Assembly (NCBI GenBank): GCA_007922195.1
Contig: ML681995.1
Span: 12,900,991 to 12,964,990 of the forward strand
From: Podocnemis expansa
Taxonomy: Eukaryota > Chordata > Testudines > Podocnemididae
Length of the DNA: 64,000 nt
Direction of reading: 5' to 3'
Part shown: positions 34,680-45,184 of the stretch, piece by piece
How positions within the stretch are numbered: position 1 is the first letter of the stretch
How the letters are laid out: each line of letters starts with the position of its first letter
Position numbers and translations under genes: made by a program
Notes under the pieces: generated by a model
The model's database searches: none
Told to the model about the DNA's origin: nothing
Seen by the model: only the letters and a program-made list of their open reading frames with translations

Positions 34680-35162
34680 CAGGGGTTAAAGCTGGAACAG
34701 TCCAGAATGCTGTTTTGGGGCCCACTATTTTTAATGGCTCAGTGTTCTGGGCCTCCTAAAAATAGAAAATGGTGCCGGAACGCTGTGTTCTGGGGCCCAC
34801 TATTGAAAAATAGCAGGACCCGGAATGCAGTGTTTTGGTCCCATTTTCTATTTTTAGGGGGCTGAACGCTGGGCCCCTAAAAATAGCAGGCCCCAGAATG
34901 GCATTCTGCCGCATGTTCTGGCAGGCAGGGATGGGGAGCAGGCTCCCCTGCGCATGCGCAGGCTGCAGAGTTTCCTGGCCCAGCGTGCCGCCCATGAATA
35001 CGGGGGTAGCCCAGCTTGTGTTGGGGGGAGGGAGGGAGTACTGGGGGCTGGGGTGGATTTTGGGGATGGGAATGGATATTGGGGACAGTAGCAGGGGTGC
35101 TTCAAGGAGGCCTGGACATGCAGGAGGGTTCTAGAGTCTGCCAAATTATACTTTAACCCCTG
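34680..35162. mobile_element. hAT-like element (CAGGGGTTAAAG type), inverted copy
   Basis: Starts CAGGGGTTAAAGC and ends TACTTTAACCCCTG. The flanks ATCAAGGC and ATTAAGGT match at 6 of 8. Its right half is the reverse complement of the start of 27153. It contains TGCGCATGCGCA (34949-34960), a perfect palindrome identical to an NRF1-type site. Confidence 0.82.
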
Positions 35163-35199
35163 ATTAAGGTCAGAAGTATCTACTGGCTTTGGGTGCCTA

Positions 35200-35650
35200 A
35201 CCTGAGGTGCCCACTGCCTGATTTTTCAGCATACTTAATGTTACGTAGCACATCAAAGTTTCAGAACACAGCTCCTATTGGCTTCAGTTACAGCTGTGAG
35301 TGCTCACTAGCTCTTGCTCTCTGAAGTGGCTGAACTACTTTAGATGAAACTTTCTAAAAAAATTGCAACATGTGGAGAATTTCACCACAACCACTTAAAG
35401 ACTGACGAAGTCACAAGCAACTGAAGACTAGACTTAAATAGGAAGTATTGGGCAACCTTGTGTCTAGATGGTGCTACCAGTTCTACCTATTATCATCAAC
35501 ATAGAACTGCTTTAAACTAAGTATGAACCCTGACTCTTGGTGAAGCGGAAGGCCTTTGTGCAATGCATATTTCTGAAAAAAATACTGCAGTTGGTTACCA
35601 GGAGCCATCTTTTTATCCACAAAATTGGTTCAGAATCTGGTCTGGACAGT
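35200..35650. other. Gene-free sequence
   Basis: Nothing recognised. Confidence 0.4.
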
Positions 35651-35654
35651 TTTT

Positions 35655-35939
35655 AAAGGCTCATCTACACACAAAAATTGTACTGTTTTCACTGAACAAG
35701 TGTAATTAAAGGAGTACAAGCTGCCTGTTGTGATGTGATTATATGAAGACACTTATACTGCTATAGATTATTCTTGTACAGGAAAAGGAATAAACTATAC
35801 TAGTGGAAGGCCTCTGCTTTTGATGCCAGTATACCTCTCCACACTAGGGGTTGTACCAGGTATAATCATATCAGTCAAAATTCATACCCCAAATTGACAC
35901 AGATTTTTGTACTGATTTAACTAGGTGTAGAAAAGGTCA
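35655..35939. mobile_element. Probable MITE
   Basis: Starts GGCTCATCTACACAC and ends GGTGTAGAAAAGGTC, imperfect inverted ends. The interior has TGTACTG and TATA-rich words. No duplication could be identified. Confidence 0.4.
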
Positions 35940-35999
35940 GCAAGCTAAACCAATATAACCCAGGCTTAGGTCACTAGAAAAGTGCCCTCACACACAGCT

Positions 36000-37130
36000 G
36001 CACTGGTTTAACTAAATCAGAGTAAACAAAAAAAAAATCACAGTTGTAGTTACATCAGCTTTTCTTTGTGGGTTGATTTGGAACGAATGGATAACTCCTA
36101 ACTGAGAGTGCCAAGGCAGCTATGCCAGCTGTTTTTAATTACAGTGGGAGATTTTGCCGTGTGGGTTCTTGTACAGTCATAACTGGGGCTAGATCCACCA
36201 GTTCACTCCATATAGGTTGCCGTGGAACTATCATGAGTGTCACATTGTCAAAGGAAAAATGAAGGTGCCATCAGTTTCCCCATCTTATTTCCCATTCACC
36301 ACCGCCCTGTACATTATTCTCTTAATGACTGGACTTGCCTCCCATGTCCTTTCCCTGCCTCAAACTAGGGTTTTTTTTTTCAGCAGTTCATTTTTAAAAC
36401 TTTTTTTTTTTTTTTCCTCCAGAAGGTTTGCTTTCCTGTCCTGGTTCTTCTGTCCCTACCTAGTTCACTTGTGGTCTCTTTCCCTCTCAGCTCTTCTTTT
36501 CTGTCCCAATCTGGTCCCATCATTATTTTTCTGCTCTCCACTTCCTTCTTAAGTCAGGAGTAAGGCGAAGCCTTTATGTGAAATGGCAAGTCCTGTGCAC
36601 CCTGCGGATAAGAATATTTTGAAAGAAGGCAGTAATTTTGAGGAAAACTGACAGTCCTGCCTTTTCAGTCACTTGAAACCTTTGGGAATGTCTGCACTGC
36701 AGTCAGGGTGTAACTCAGGTATTGACAGCAATGCATATGCAACACCACAAACTTTGGTACTGCTTCTAAAATCCTGTCCAGAACACTGGGTAATTACTGG
36801 GTAGTGTACATTGAGATGCATCCTGCCCACATTTCCACTGCTGTGCTGCCTAGATCTACAACAGCTCCAGTGTGCCTATACCTGCTGTGATCACCTCCCA
36901 GTGGACTGCAGTCATAGCATTAGTCACAATTCAACTTTCTAAGCTTAGGATGTCTTTTTGAGGTGACACAAGAGGACAGAACAAATACGTCTTTATAAAG
37001 CTGACAAAACTGTGAATTCAGGTCTGGGCTTGCTATAAGACGTCTCATCTTTCTGCTATTATATTAAGTGGGATTACTGATGCCTGAATTAATTAGGCTA
37101 AATTCATCAGTTACATGCATCAGAAAGGGT
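36000..37130. other. Gene-free sequence with possible MITE
   Basis: Bases 36685-36920 have loosely complementary ends (ATGTCTGCACTGCAGTC and GGACTGCAGTCATAGC), perhaps another MITE. A T-rich run occupies 36367-36418. No gene. Confidence 0.4.
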
Positions 37131-37139
37131 GATAAACCA

Positions 37140-37340
37140 CACCCCAAAGCAATAGGAGCTTTGTCAGCAAAAACACTCCATTGTCGGTGGGAGACACTCC
37201 CCCACTGACACAGCTAGCACCGTTTGCTGATATAGGTGCTGATATAGGCTCTCTCCCCACCTACATAACATGGCTATACAATCAGTCTTACAGCAGCACA
37301 GCTGTGCCATTATACATTTTTATGGTAGACTAGCCCCAAA
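37140..37340. mobile_element. Probable MITE, decayed
   Basis: It has TTGTCGGTGGGAGACACTCCCCCACTGACA, an internal hairpin, and CAGCAGCACAGCTGTGCC near the end; this is the look of a common sauropsid non-autonomous repeat. The ends are too eroded to place. Confidence 0.4.
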
Positions 37341-37669
37341 TTAAACTGAGGCAAACCCATTTAGGCACTGATTTTAGCTAAAGAAAAGCTCATCTGTGTT
37401 TAACTTAACCCTGCACCTACTCAGTTTAAATTAAGCCAAAATAAACTTTGTTTAAACTGAAATAAACTGGTCCAGAAGGCTGTATGGATCCTCTTAGTTC
37501 AGGCTATGTCTACAGCAGAAAATTGCTCTGCAATAAGTCTTTGCATTATAATAAATGCAGTTTAGTTATTGTGTGATTGTATGTCCACACAGCCATCCTT
37601 GTGCCATTGGAATGCGTGCATACTAGGATCACTTCCAACAGCAAAAGAGGCAGTGTGGGAGAGCTAAGA

Positions 37670-38410
37670 GATCAACCTCTCAGCTCCCTGTAGAGGAAAC
37701 TGCAGGGTGCCCATAGCCCCCAGTTTCCCTGCTGCCCCCTACCTGCCTTGCTGGGAATGCAGGCATTATGCCTGGGGCCCCCAGCATCCCCAGAGCCACC
37801 AAGAACTGGGTCCATGGCAGCTGAGGGGCTCCAACCACAGGGGATCCTGGTCCCCAGCAGCTCCACGGCTGCAGCCACCAAGGTTCCCGGCTCCCCGGTG
37901 GCTCTGTAGTTCCAGGTGCCAGGGTCCTCTGGCACCTCCAGCCACTGGGTGCCAAGGTTCCCCGGGTCCATGGAGGCTCCACAGTTCCCCAGGTCCCTGG
38001 TGATCCTGCAGCTCCAGGTGCTGCGGTTCCCTGGTGGCAGCAGCCATGGAGCCACTGGGGACCCTGGAACCCCGGCAGCTGCCTGCCCTGCCATCCAGCA
38101 CACTGGTGGCTGCAGCTGCAGAGCAACCAAGGACCCAGGAGCCCCAGCAGGTGCCTACCCAGCTGCCTGGGCTGGGGAACCCTGGTGGCTGCCTGCATTG
38201 CTGCCGGGGACCCAGGAGCCCTGGTGGCTGAGAGCCGTAAAACCGCTGGGGACCCTATGACCCTGCTGGCTGCCTGCCCTGCTGCCAGGACCGGAAACCC
38301 TGGCAGCTGCCTGTTCTGCTGCCTGCCAGGACAGGTAGCCCCCTGCTGGTGCCTCTGGTCCTCACAGCAAGAACGACAGCCACAGGTGCCCTGGTGCAGG
38401 CTCTAACAGA
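37670..38410. repeat. GC-rich degenerate minisatellite
   Basis: Repeated blocks like CCTGGTGGCTGCCTGCC and GGGACCC.GGAGCC, with variable spacing of a few dozen bases. It is open in several frames on both strands (up to 170 codons), with Gly/Pro/Ala/Trp-rich translations that reflect the repeat, not a protein. Confidence 0.7.
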
Positions 38411-38659
38411 GCAGTGAAATGGACACGTGTGACAGTTCCCCTGTCCCAGAGTGGTCTTGATTGGCACTCTGGGACATTTCCAGTGGCCAGTTATTGCACG
38501 ACAAATTCACAGCTCTGTTCACACAGGCATTGTAGTGCGATAACTGTTATGGAATTGCCCTTACTCCTCTTACTTATGTGGTTTTATTATTGTGGAATGA
38601 GAGGACACTTATAGCACTACAAGGGGGATTCTAGTGTGGACGGTGTTCTTGTTATAGAG

Positions 38660-38846
38660 CAGGGGTGGCCAAACTTGTGGAACTCAAGAGCCACACAAGT
38701 TGATTATTAAACCTTCAATAGCCGCACTGAGGCATATAGCCATATACTTTTACCTACTAAATTGATTTGCTGACGTTCTTCCGCGAGCCACACTTGTTCA
38801 TTCAACAGCCACATGCGGCTCCTGAGTCACAGTTTGGCCATGCCTG
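38660..38846. mobile_element. hAT-like MITE (CAGGGGTGGCCAAAC type)
   Basis: The ends CAGGGGTGGCCAAAC and GTTTGGCCATGCCTG are inverted. The flanks TTATAGAG (38652-38659) and TAATAGCG (38847-38854) match at 6 of 8. It is nested inside the composite element at 37502. Confidence 0.8.
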
Positions 38847-39000
38847 TAATAGCGCAATAAGATGGCTTATTGCCCTATAACTCTCTAGTGTGTACAAGGC
38901 CTTAGTCAGTTTAAAAATCACACCTTAAACGGGTGTTACTCTCTCATGTAGACAAGTCCAGGATGGAAACTAATCTGTAGTGCTCACATTCCATTCCTTT

Positions 39001-39152
39001 CTGTAAGTTCACCCATCTTCGAAGCATCTGAGGAAGTGGGATTTTCTCCCATGAAAGCTCATGCGAAAAATAAATCTGTTAGTCTCAAAGTGCCACACAA
39101 CTCCTTGTTGGTTTTTTGCTGGACTAGACTAACACGGCTATCCCTTTGGAAA
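39001..39152 (+). mobile_element. Penelope-like 3' end
   Basis: Complete sense end: TTCACCCATCTTCGAAGCAT, CTGAGGAAGTGGGATTTTCT, CCCATGAAAGC, GTTAGTCTCAAAGTGCC and CTAGACTAACACGGCTATCC. One of the best copies for the ribozyme-like core CTGAGGA..GAAA. Confidence 0.8.
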
Positions 39153-39292
39153 TAGGGAAGATGTAATTGAGCTGCACAGTTTAATATTCCATTTAGATAA
39201 AAAGAAGCACTTCACACTTCTCTCACATGTATTCTTTCAAGGTGTCTTCAGGCTTAGGCAGATAGCATTGTTGTCAGACATTTAAGAAGATC

Positions 39293-39505
39293 TGGTCTAC
39301 ACCACAAACCTGCATTGGTATAAACAAATTCACACCTCTGAGTAATTTACTTATAATCAACCTAACCTCTGTCAGACAGTGCTATGCCTGGCTCTTGGAG
39401 AGATGGATTAATCACACTGATGGGAGAGCTCCCATCACAGTAGATTCTTAATTAAAGCACTACTGCAGCAGTTTAAGTCTGGATATGCCCTCATTGTCAG
39501 TGCAG
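39293..39505. mobile_element. Probable MITE, decayed
   Basis: Starts TGGTCTACACCACAAACC and ends near GTTTAAGTCTGGATATGCC. The interior ACACTGATGGGAGAGCTCCC resembles the repeat type at 37140. Boundaries uncertain. Confidence 0.4.
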
Positions 39506-39509
39506 CCCC

Positions 39510-41360
39510 CTTGGTTGTCCTGAAATCAGTTTAAGAGTGCCTCTAGGTATATCAGGACAAATGCCAATTTTTTAAATGAAAGCATAGATTCATGAGCACA
39601 AGCATATGGCAGTTTTTTAAAAAAATGGAGGATTTGATATAAACACATTACAAATGGTGCTCTTTTTTTTTAAAGAATAAAACTACCAAGAAGGAATAAT
39701 TATATTTGAATTGCCAGCAATGTAATGTTACTAATATAAAAATTCAAAGGGCCCTACTCCGGACTCTAGAATTTTCATGTGAATTTACATCTGAGGCTGC
39801 TGTTTAAATTATCTGCCTAGTATAAATTACCAAACACAAGATCTTATTTCTGTGGCCAGGAAAGCCATGGACAAATTGAAGTTCATACACATTGCATGGC
39901 CCACAAAAATGCCAAAAGAATAGGATTGCATCTAATCAATCATGTCTGCACCCAGACCATTCCAAAGAACACCTGAAATAATCCTTCTGAAGAGTAAAAA
40001 AAATACATAAAGCATAACTTTAAAATAATCTTTAGCTTAATCTCTTTGGGAAAATTCATCTTAAAAGACATTGTGCTTAAATATTAATCAACCTCTTGTC
40101 CCAATCAGCTGAGCTTAACTGCATTTCTATAGTAAATAAACTGTTTCAACTCTTTTCCTTTTCTATAATAATTTCTCTTTTAAGTCAAGGCATAGTAATA
40201 GGCAGACTTACTGCAGGGGTTTTTGGGAATTGTAGGTCTGGCTCTCCTTGATATAGACCTCCATCCACTGATGCAAGACTGGTCCCAGAACCCAGCACAG
40301 TCTATTGTTCTAGGGGCAAAGCAGCAACAGTTTCACATGATGTTTAGCTGTTGGTCTTTTCTTACAGTTCTTGTTTTGAAAATGACTGCCTGGAAACGAT
40401 CTGAACACCTGCCAAGCTTTGTGCAAGATTTCTGCAGAGGTACTATGACACAGGACTCCCAAAATAACTACCTGAAAATGCAGATATCAGGGCAAGCTGC
40501 AAAAGGAGAGCAAATTCTCCCAGCACTGGTCAGTTATCTGAAGATAAACTTTCCCCATAACCAGTCACCAACTATTCTTCCGATTTCCCACAATGGACAT
40601 CAAAAAGCCACAACAAACAGCCCCTTTACTGCATTTCAGCCACAGGTCTCCAAACAGCCACCAGACCTGGTAATGACTAGAGAGACATTGCCTAATACTA
40701 CAAGTTTTTTACCCAAAAAGGTTTCACTTGACCCAAAGGGTCAGCCACATTACACAGAACAATGATACTACACTGCCAATCAATCCTTTAGTAATTAAAA
40801 CTAGAGGTTTTTATACAAGGAAAGAAACAAACTATGAGTACTGTTAAAGGGTTAAAGTAAACACATGCATATAATGATTTGAAAGTCCATATACATCAGC
40901 TTTCCAGTAGAATTTGCAAATGTGTATAGTTCCTTAGTTACATGTCCAATATCTAGAAGAGTTTAAGTCCTTTGTTCACAGCTTCAGTTGTTACAAATCC
41001 AGTTAAAAGGAATATAATAGTCCATGTGTAGAGTTTGTTCTAATTCTCCATGAGAATTAGCAGGGTGATTCCAAGCTGTGCTGGCTGGGATCTCAATCCT
41101 GCAGCCCAAACTTTCTCTGAGAAGCTTGGACAGATGTGAGATAAAGGGATTATGTTCCAAACTTCCTTCTATAGCTGTAACATGGTGGGCATTTGCAGAT
41201 AATTTCTTCATGTGGGTTTTGATGGAAGTCCACAGATACTTTTTTAAGTGGACAGTAGTCATGTGTGTTGTCCTTTGACATAAAACCTTCATCTGTTGGG
41301 CACCACAGGTAATTAGCTGCATTACCACATTAATTACTAGTTTACATTGGTATCAAAGCT
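39510..41360. other. Gene-free sequence with one 180-codon ORF
   Basis: The ORF at 40223-40765 (plus) has no recognised domain. A possible splice acceptor (TTTTCTTACAG) falls inside it at about 40366, so neither a single-exon gene nor an intact element is supported. Near 40200 a TTTTGGGAATTGTAG stretch resembles the ACTACAATTCCC motif. The surrounding AT-rich sequence could be a decayed LTR or DNA element, but no ends were found. Confidence 0.35.
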
Positions 41361-41370
41361 CCATTTAGGT

Positions 41371-41562
41371 GTGGGGTCTCAAACATGCAGCCCCTAAAGC
41401 TATTTCCTATGGCCCGCAATGACACTTTTGTTACCAATATTTGCAATATTGTTGTATGAAAAGGTTTCAGTGGTGTGGCCCTCAGGTTAATGTACTAGTC
41501 CTCATGCAGCCCTCTACTAGTCCTCATGTGGCCCTCATGGTGATTTAAGTTTGAGACCCCTG
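41371..41562. mobile_element. hAT-like MITE, copy C
   Basis: Same family as 1870 and 3369. The left end is mutated (GTGGGGTCTC); the right end GAGACCCCTG is intact. The flanks ATTTAGGT (41363-41370) and ATCTAGGT (41563-41570) match at 7 of 8. It contains a short internal duplication (CTAGTCCTCATG.. at about 41490 and 41518). Confidence 0.82.
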
Positions 41563-41574
41563 ATCTAGGTGTTA

Positions 41575-44500
41575 ATGTTTGACCTTTGAGTAGGACAATG
41601 GTAACAGATAGGGAAGCAGTTCATTTACCTTGCTAACCTCTAACAAGATAGATAGATGTAAACATCATCAAGAAACTACTAACGATACACATGCATACCA
41701 AATTCCTAGCCTACTTGTAATACTACCATTGTATTTTTCTATAATATGTTCTTAAAGGTTAGATTTGGGTCATGTATTTTGCAAGATGGCTCTGCCTTTT
41801 CAGGACTAGCATGACAGGTACAAGAACCAAAGCTGTGTAATGTCTATTTGTGTGCAGTTTGTACACAGACTGAATATGTTTCTGTAAAATGAAAAGTTAT
41901 GTTACTGCTGAAGGTTGTGGCTTAACCTGTTCAGTGAGCTCAACTGGGTGATGCTACCTTTTGTTTTAAAGAGAGACTGCTCAAAATATAAAATTAATAT
42001 AATTGCTATGGAAATAAAAAGCCCACTTTGGTTTTGAGAGGGAGGATTCACCTTTGTTTTCAGTGTTTGTTGTAGCCAACCTGGTCCCAGGATATTAGAT
42101 TCACCTGTCATATATAATTTATTAGCAAGCACTACTCAAAGCACCAGCACTTTCAAGTTGGAACCCACGCTGTATCTTCGCATGGCTAAGAATGATGAAT
42201 GAAGCAGGTGATTTCACCTTCAGATGTGTCCAGCAGAGACCAGCTTAGCACAGCTCCTGCTTACCACAAAACTCTGCATTTAGTCTCCCTGTGAATGAGT
42301 TGCTGACATCAGACCACAAACATCCCAGTTTAAGTCTCAGCAGTGAGAAGGCATTGAGTTTAGGAGTCAGAGAGGAGACTCCCCCTTCCCTAAGCAGTGA
42401 AGTCAGCTGTCATGTTTCTCCAACAGGGAAGTCTCCAACGAGGAACCTAACTAACAACCATAGTCCAACACTTAGAGTATTTCTATTTCCAACTTTTATA
42501 ATATTCATTAACTTGAATCCTTCCTGCTGCAGACACGTCTTACTGTAACATGTCCTAGCAGATCTGAGACCACTTGCAGAAATGCATGGCTAATAAACAG
42601 AGAAGATGGCCAAAAATTGCTCAGTATTGTAGCATGTCTATGCACTATTGTTTGCTCAGTCATTTTTTTCTTATTTGTTAAGTGTGCTCAGAAATGTACA
42701 CAATTCAGCAGCCAACCACTGCCCTCTCCCACATATCTTGCTTTGAATGATGAGTAATGCCTTAGAGGGATTAGTTTGCTCTCAGCCTTGATAAACACAC
42801 ATTTCTCATCCTTTGTTTGCACTATAGATGGAACTGAGATAAATGTTTTAAACGATGAAAATCTGCCAGCCCAGCTGTTTGTGCTAGTTCTCATCTAAAA
42901 CACATGATTATCCATTTTGGGTGTGCAAATCTGGATGCACTCACAAGTTTTGGAATCTCATTTCTCAAAGTTCATGTCAAATAGGATCCTAGGGAAGCAC
43001 AAAAGCTCATGCAATAAATAAATGTCTTAGTCTTTAAAAGTGCCACAGGACTCCTTGTTTGTTTCACTTATGTCATGTACGCTTAAGCCTTTTATGCATT
43101 ATGCCATCCTACATGAAAGGTAGCACAGTGTATTTGCTGATGCACTGTTTTATAACCACAAATCTAGAAAATTCAGAAATACCTAATCTAGATTGAATGT
43201 TTCAACCACTGATGACTACTCCTGGGTAGCTGACCAAGTTCTGATAACCGGTGTAGAGGAGATAACCCTGCACCAGTGCAGCTGCGACAGTGGCTGAAAT
43301 CACAGTAAATTTTCAGCGAAGACAATGCCTAAATAGTATCCTTAAATCCTCATTTTATATCTATATGTTGCAGTCGATAGTGGAATGCATTCTCCCATGA
43401 TTTAGGCTCTTGCTGGACTACTTCAGCTGATGTCAGTGGAAAAGGAATTTTGAGACAATGGGGAAAAAATATCAATGTTTGTTGAAATGTTAGGTTTTCA
43501 CTGTACACCATTTAACCTGAAGAATTTCAGTTTTCAGAGTAACAAATATGTGCAGAGCATTAAAAGGAAATGTTCAAGGGAAATTATAAAAAAATTAAAC
43601 CTTGTTAAAATACTTTGTGTAAAGATGTAAAGCATTTCCCAGCCAGCTGTAGCTGTTCCTTTAAAGTCATGTATATCAATCTGAGAACAGAGATCCCATG
43701 TTATAAAGGAAGGTAGGCAGAATGAATTGTTACAGATTGAAGTATCAGAGCCCAAATTTTTGCTTTAAGGGGACACACCAAGTAGTTCTAGATAGATGTG
43801 ATATTTCTTTTTTCAAGTATGAAGAATTATCCTTATTTAGGCAGTTCCCAAAGCATGTTAGGTGCTTCACAGAAAAACAAGGTAATGAGCAGAGAAAGTG
43901 TATAATCTGAGGCCAAGATGCTGCTCTCATTAAAATCAGTGACAAATCTCTCATTGACTTCAGCAATTCTAGGACTGGGCCCTAATTTTGTTCTGCTACA
44001 GCATTAGTGACATTTTCTTTTTTAAACTGCTGCATTTATTTTCTAAAAAACCTCTCAGTTTCTCAGTTGTGGCATTAGGAAAAGCTCTCATTGATTTCTG
44101 AGGAATTCTTAAATTCACAGGGAGTTTTGCCTGCATTAGGGATGGTTTTATTTAGACTACACACACACACACTGTAAACACTACACTCAAAGTAGTTCTC
44201 TTAAAATTTAGTTAGAGCCACAGGATTTGGCTTGTTTGTGCTCATCAAGCTTAACTGAATTGCGTCGTAATTTGGTGAAAGAAAAATTGTGCAAAATATT
44301 AATTGTACAGTTAATTCTATGAACAAGCTTTAGAACTTTTACCAAGAGTTCTGCAGTGCCCCATTAAGGCAGACCTATAAATCCATGAAAAAGGGTGGTT
44401 ATGGCCATGCTGATAGACTGAAAATAATAACTGAGCACCTAAACCCCACTCCTGTATTAGAAGCAGCCTCCAGGTGTCTCAGGTATGTGCAAATGCCATG

Positions 44501-44980
44501 GTGATGGCTGCAGTCTGAGAACTTGAACAGAACTGTCTGCTTAGAACCCATTAAAGACAAGTGCCAAATCCAGGCTTAAAGCAGTTCACACTGGCAGAAA
44601 TATGTTGCACTGATCTTAATGACACTATAAAAAATTCTTTCAGAGCAATGACAGGAATAGGTAACTCACAACTCTGGCTTCAGAAATAAACTGCAATTTT
44701 CCCAGAAAGGAATTGTATGACTATTATATTGGTACTACTTTGTACTAATTTTGTCTGTTAACTTTGCACTGTTATGCTTTACAGTACAGCAAATATATAT
44801 ATTTCCAGCTTGAAGCCCCTCAAGCACTTTAAAATTAGTTATGGTGATTTTTACAATATATTATTTGAATTGCAGTAATGTCTCACTGCCCCAGTCTTGG
44901 ACCAGGACACCATTGTGCTAGATGTTGTACAAAAACAGAATGGATAGTTCCTACATCAAATGGAAGTGTTTTATACATTG
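41575..44980. other. Gene-free AT-rich sequence
   Basis: Unique-looking, with an (AC)n run at 44159-44172 and a Penelope scrap at 43003-43066. ORFs are all under 90 codons. Confidence 0.5.
43003..43066 (+). mobile_element. Penelope-like end fragment
   Basis: AAAGCTCATGCAATAAATAA through CTTAGTCTTTAAAAGTGCC to GGACTCCTTGTTTG. Confidence 0.75.
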
Positions 44981-44987
44981 TTGCCAG

Positions 44988-45178
44988 GTTCCAAAGGGGC
45001 AGCTGTGTTCGTCTAGTTCAGTAAAACAAACAAGGAGTCCTGTGGTACTTAAAGACTAACAAATTTATCTATCACATGAGTTTTTGTGAGAGAAAATCCC
45101 ACTCCATCTGATGAAGTGAGATTTTCTCCCACAAAAGCTCATGTGATAAATAAATTTGTTAGTCTTTAACTGCCATAC
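44988..45178. mobile_element. Penelope-like foldback element
   Basis: GTTCCAAAGGGGCAGCTGTG, then AACAAGGAGTCCTGTGGTAC.. and a short loop at CCATCTGATGAAG, followed by the complementary arm ending GTTAGTCTTTAACTGCC. The core CTGATGA is at 45108-45114. Confidence 0.8.
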
Positions 45179-45184
45179 ATGCTG

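Larger units (their letters stand above)
37502..38892. mobile_element. Composite DNA element with internal minisatellite
   Basis: The left part is GGCTATGTCTACAGCAG..GCAATAAG; the right part CAATAAGATGGCTTATTGCCC..GTGTACAAGGCC is its loose complement. The flanks CTTAGTTC and CTTAGTCA match at 6 of 8. The middle is filled by a GC-rich minisatellite (37670-38410), and a younger hAT (38660) has inserted near the right end. Confidence 0.55.

Noticed and set aside
37672..38260. Gly/Pro/Trp-rich ORFs on both strands, collagen-like at a glance
   Set aside because: Minisatellite translation; no regular Gly-X-Y period is maintained.
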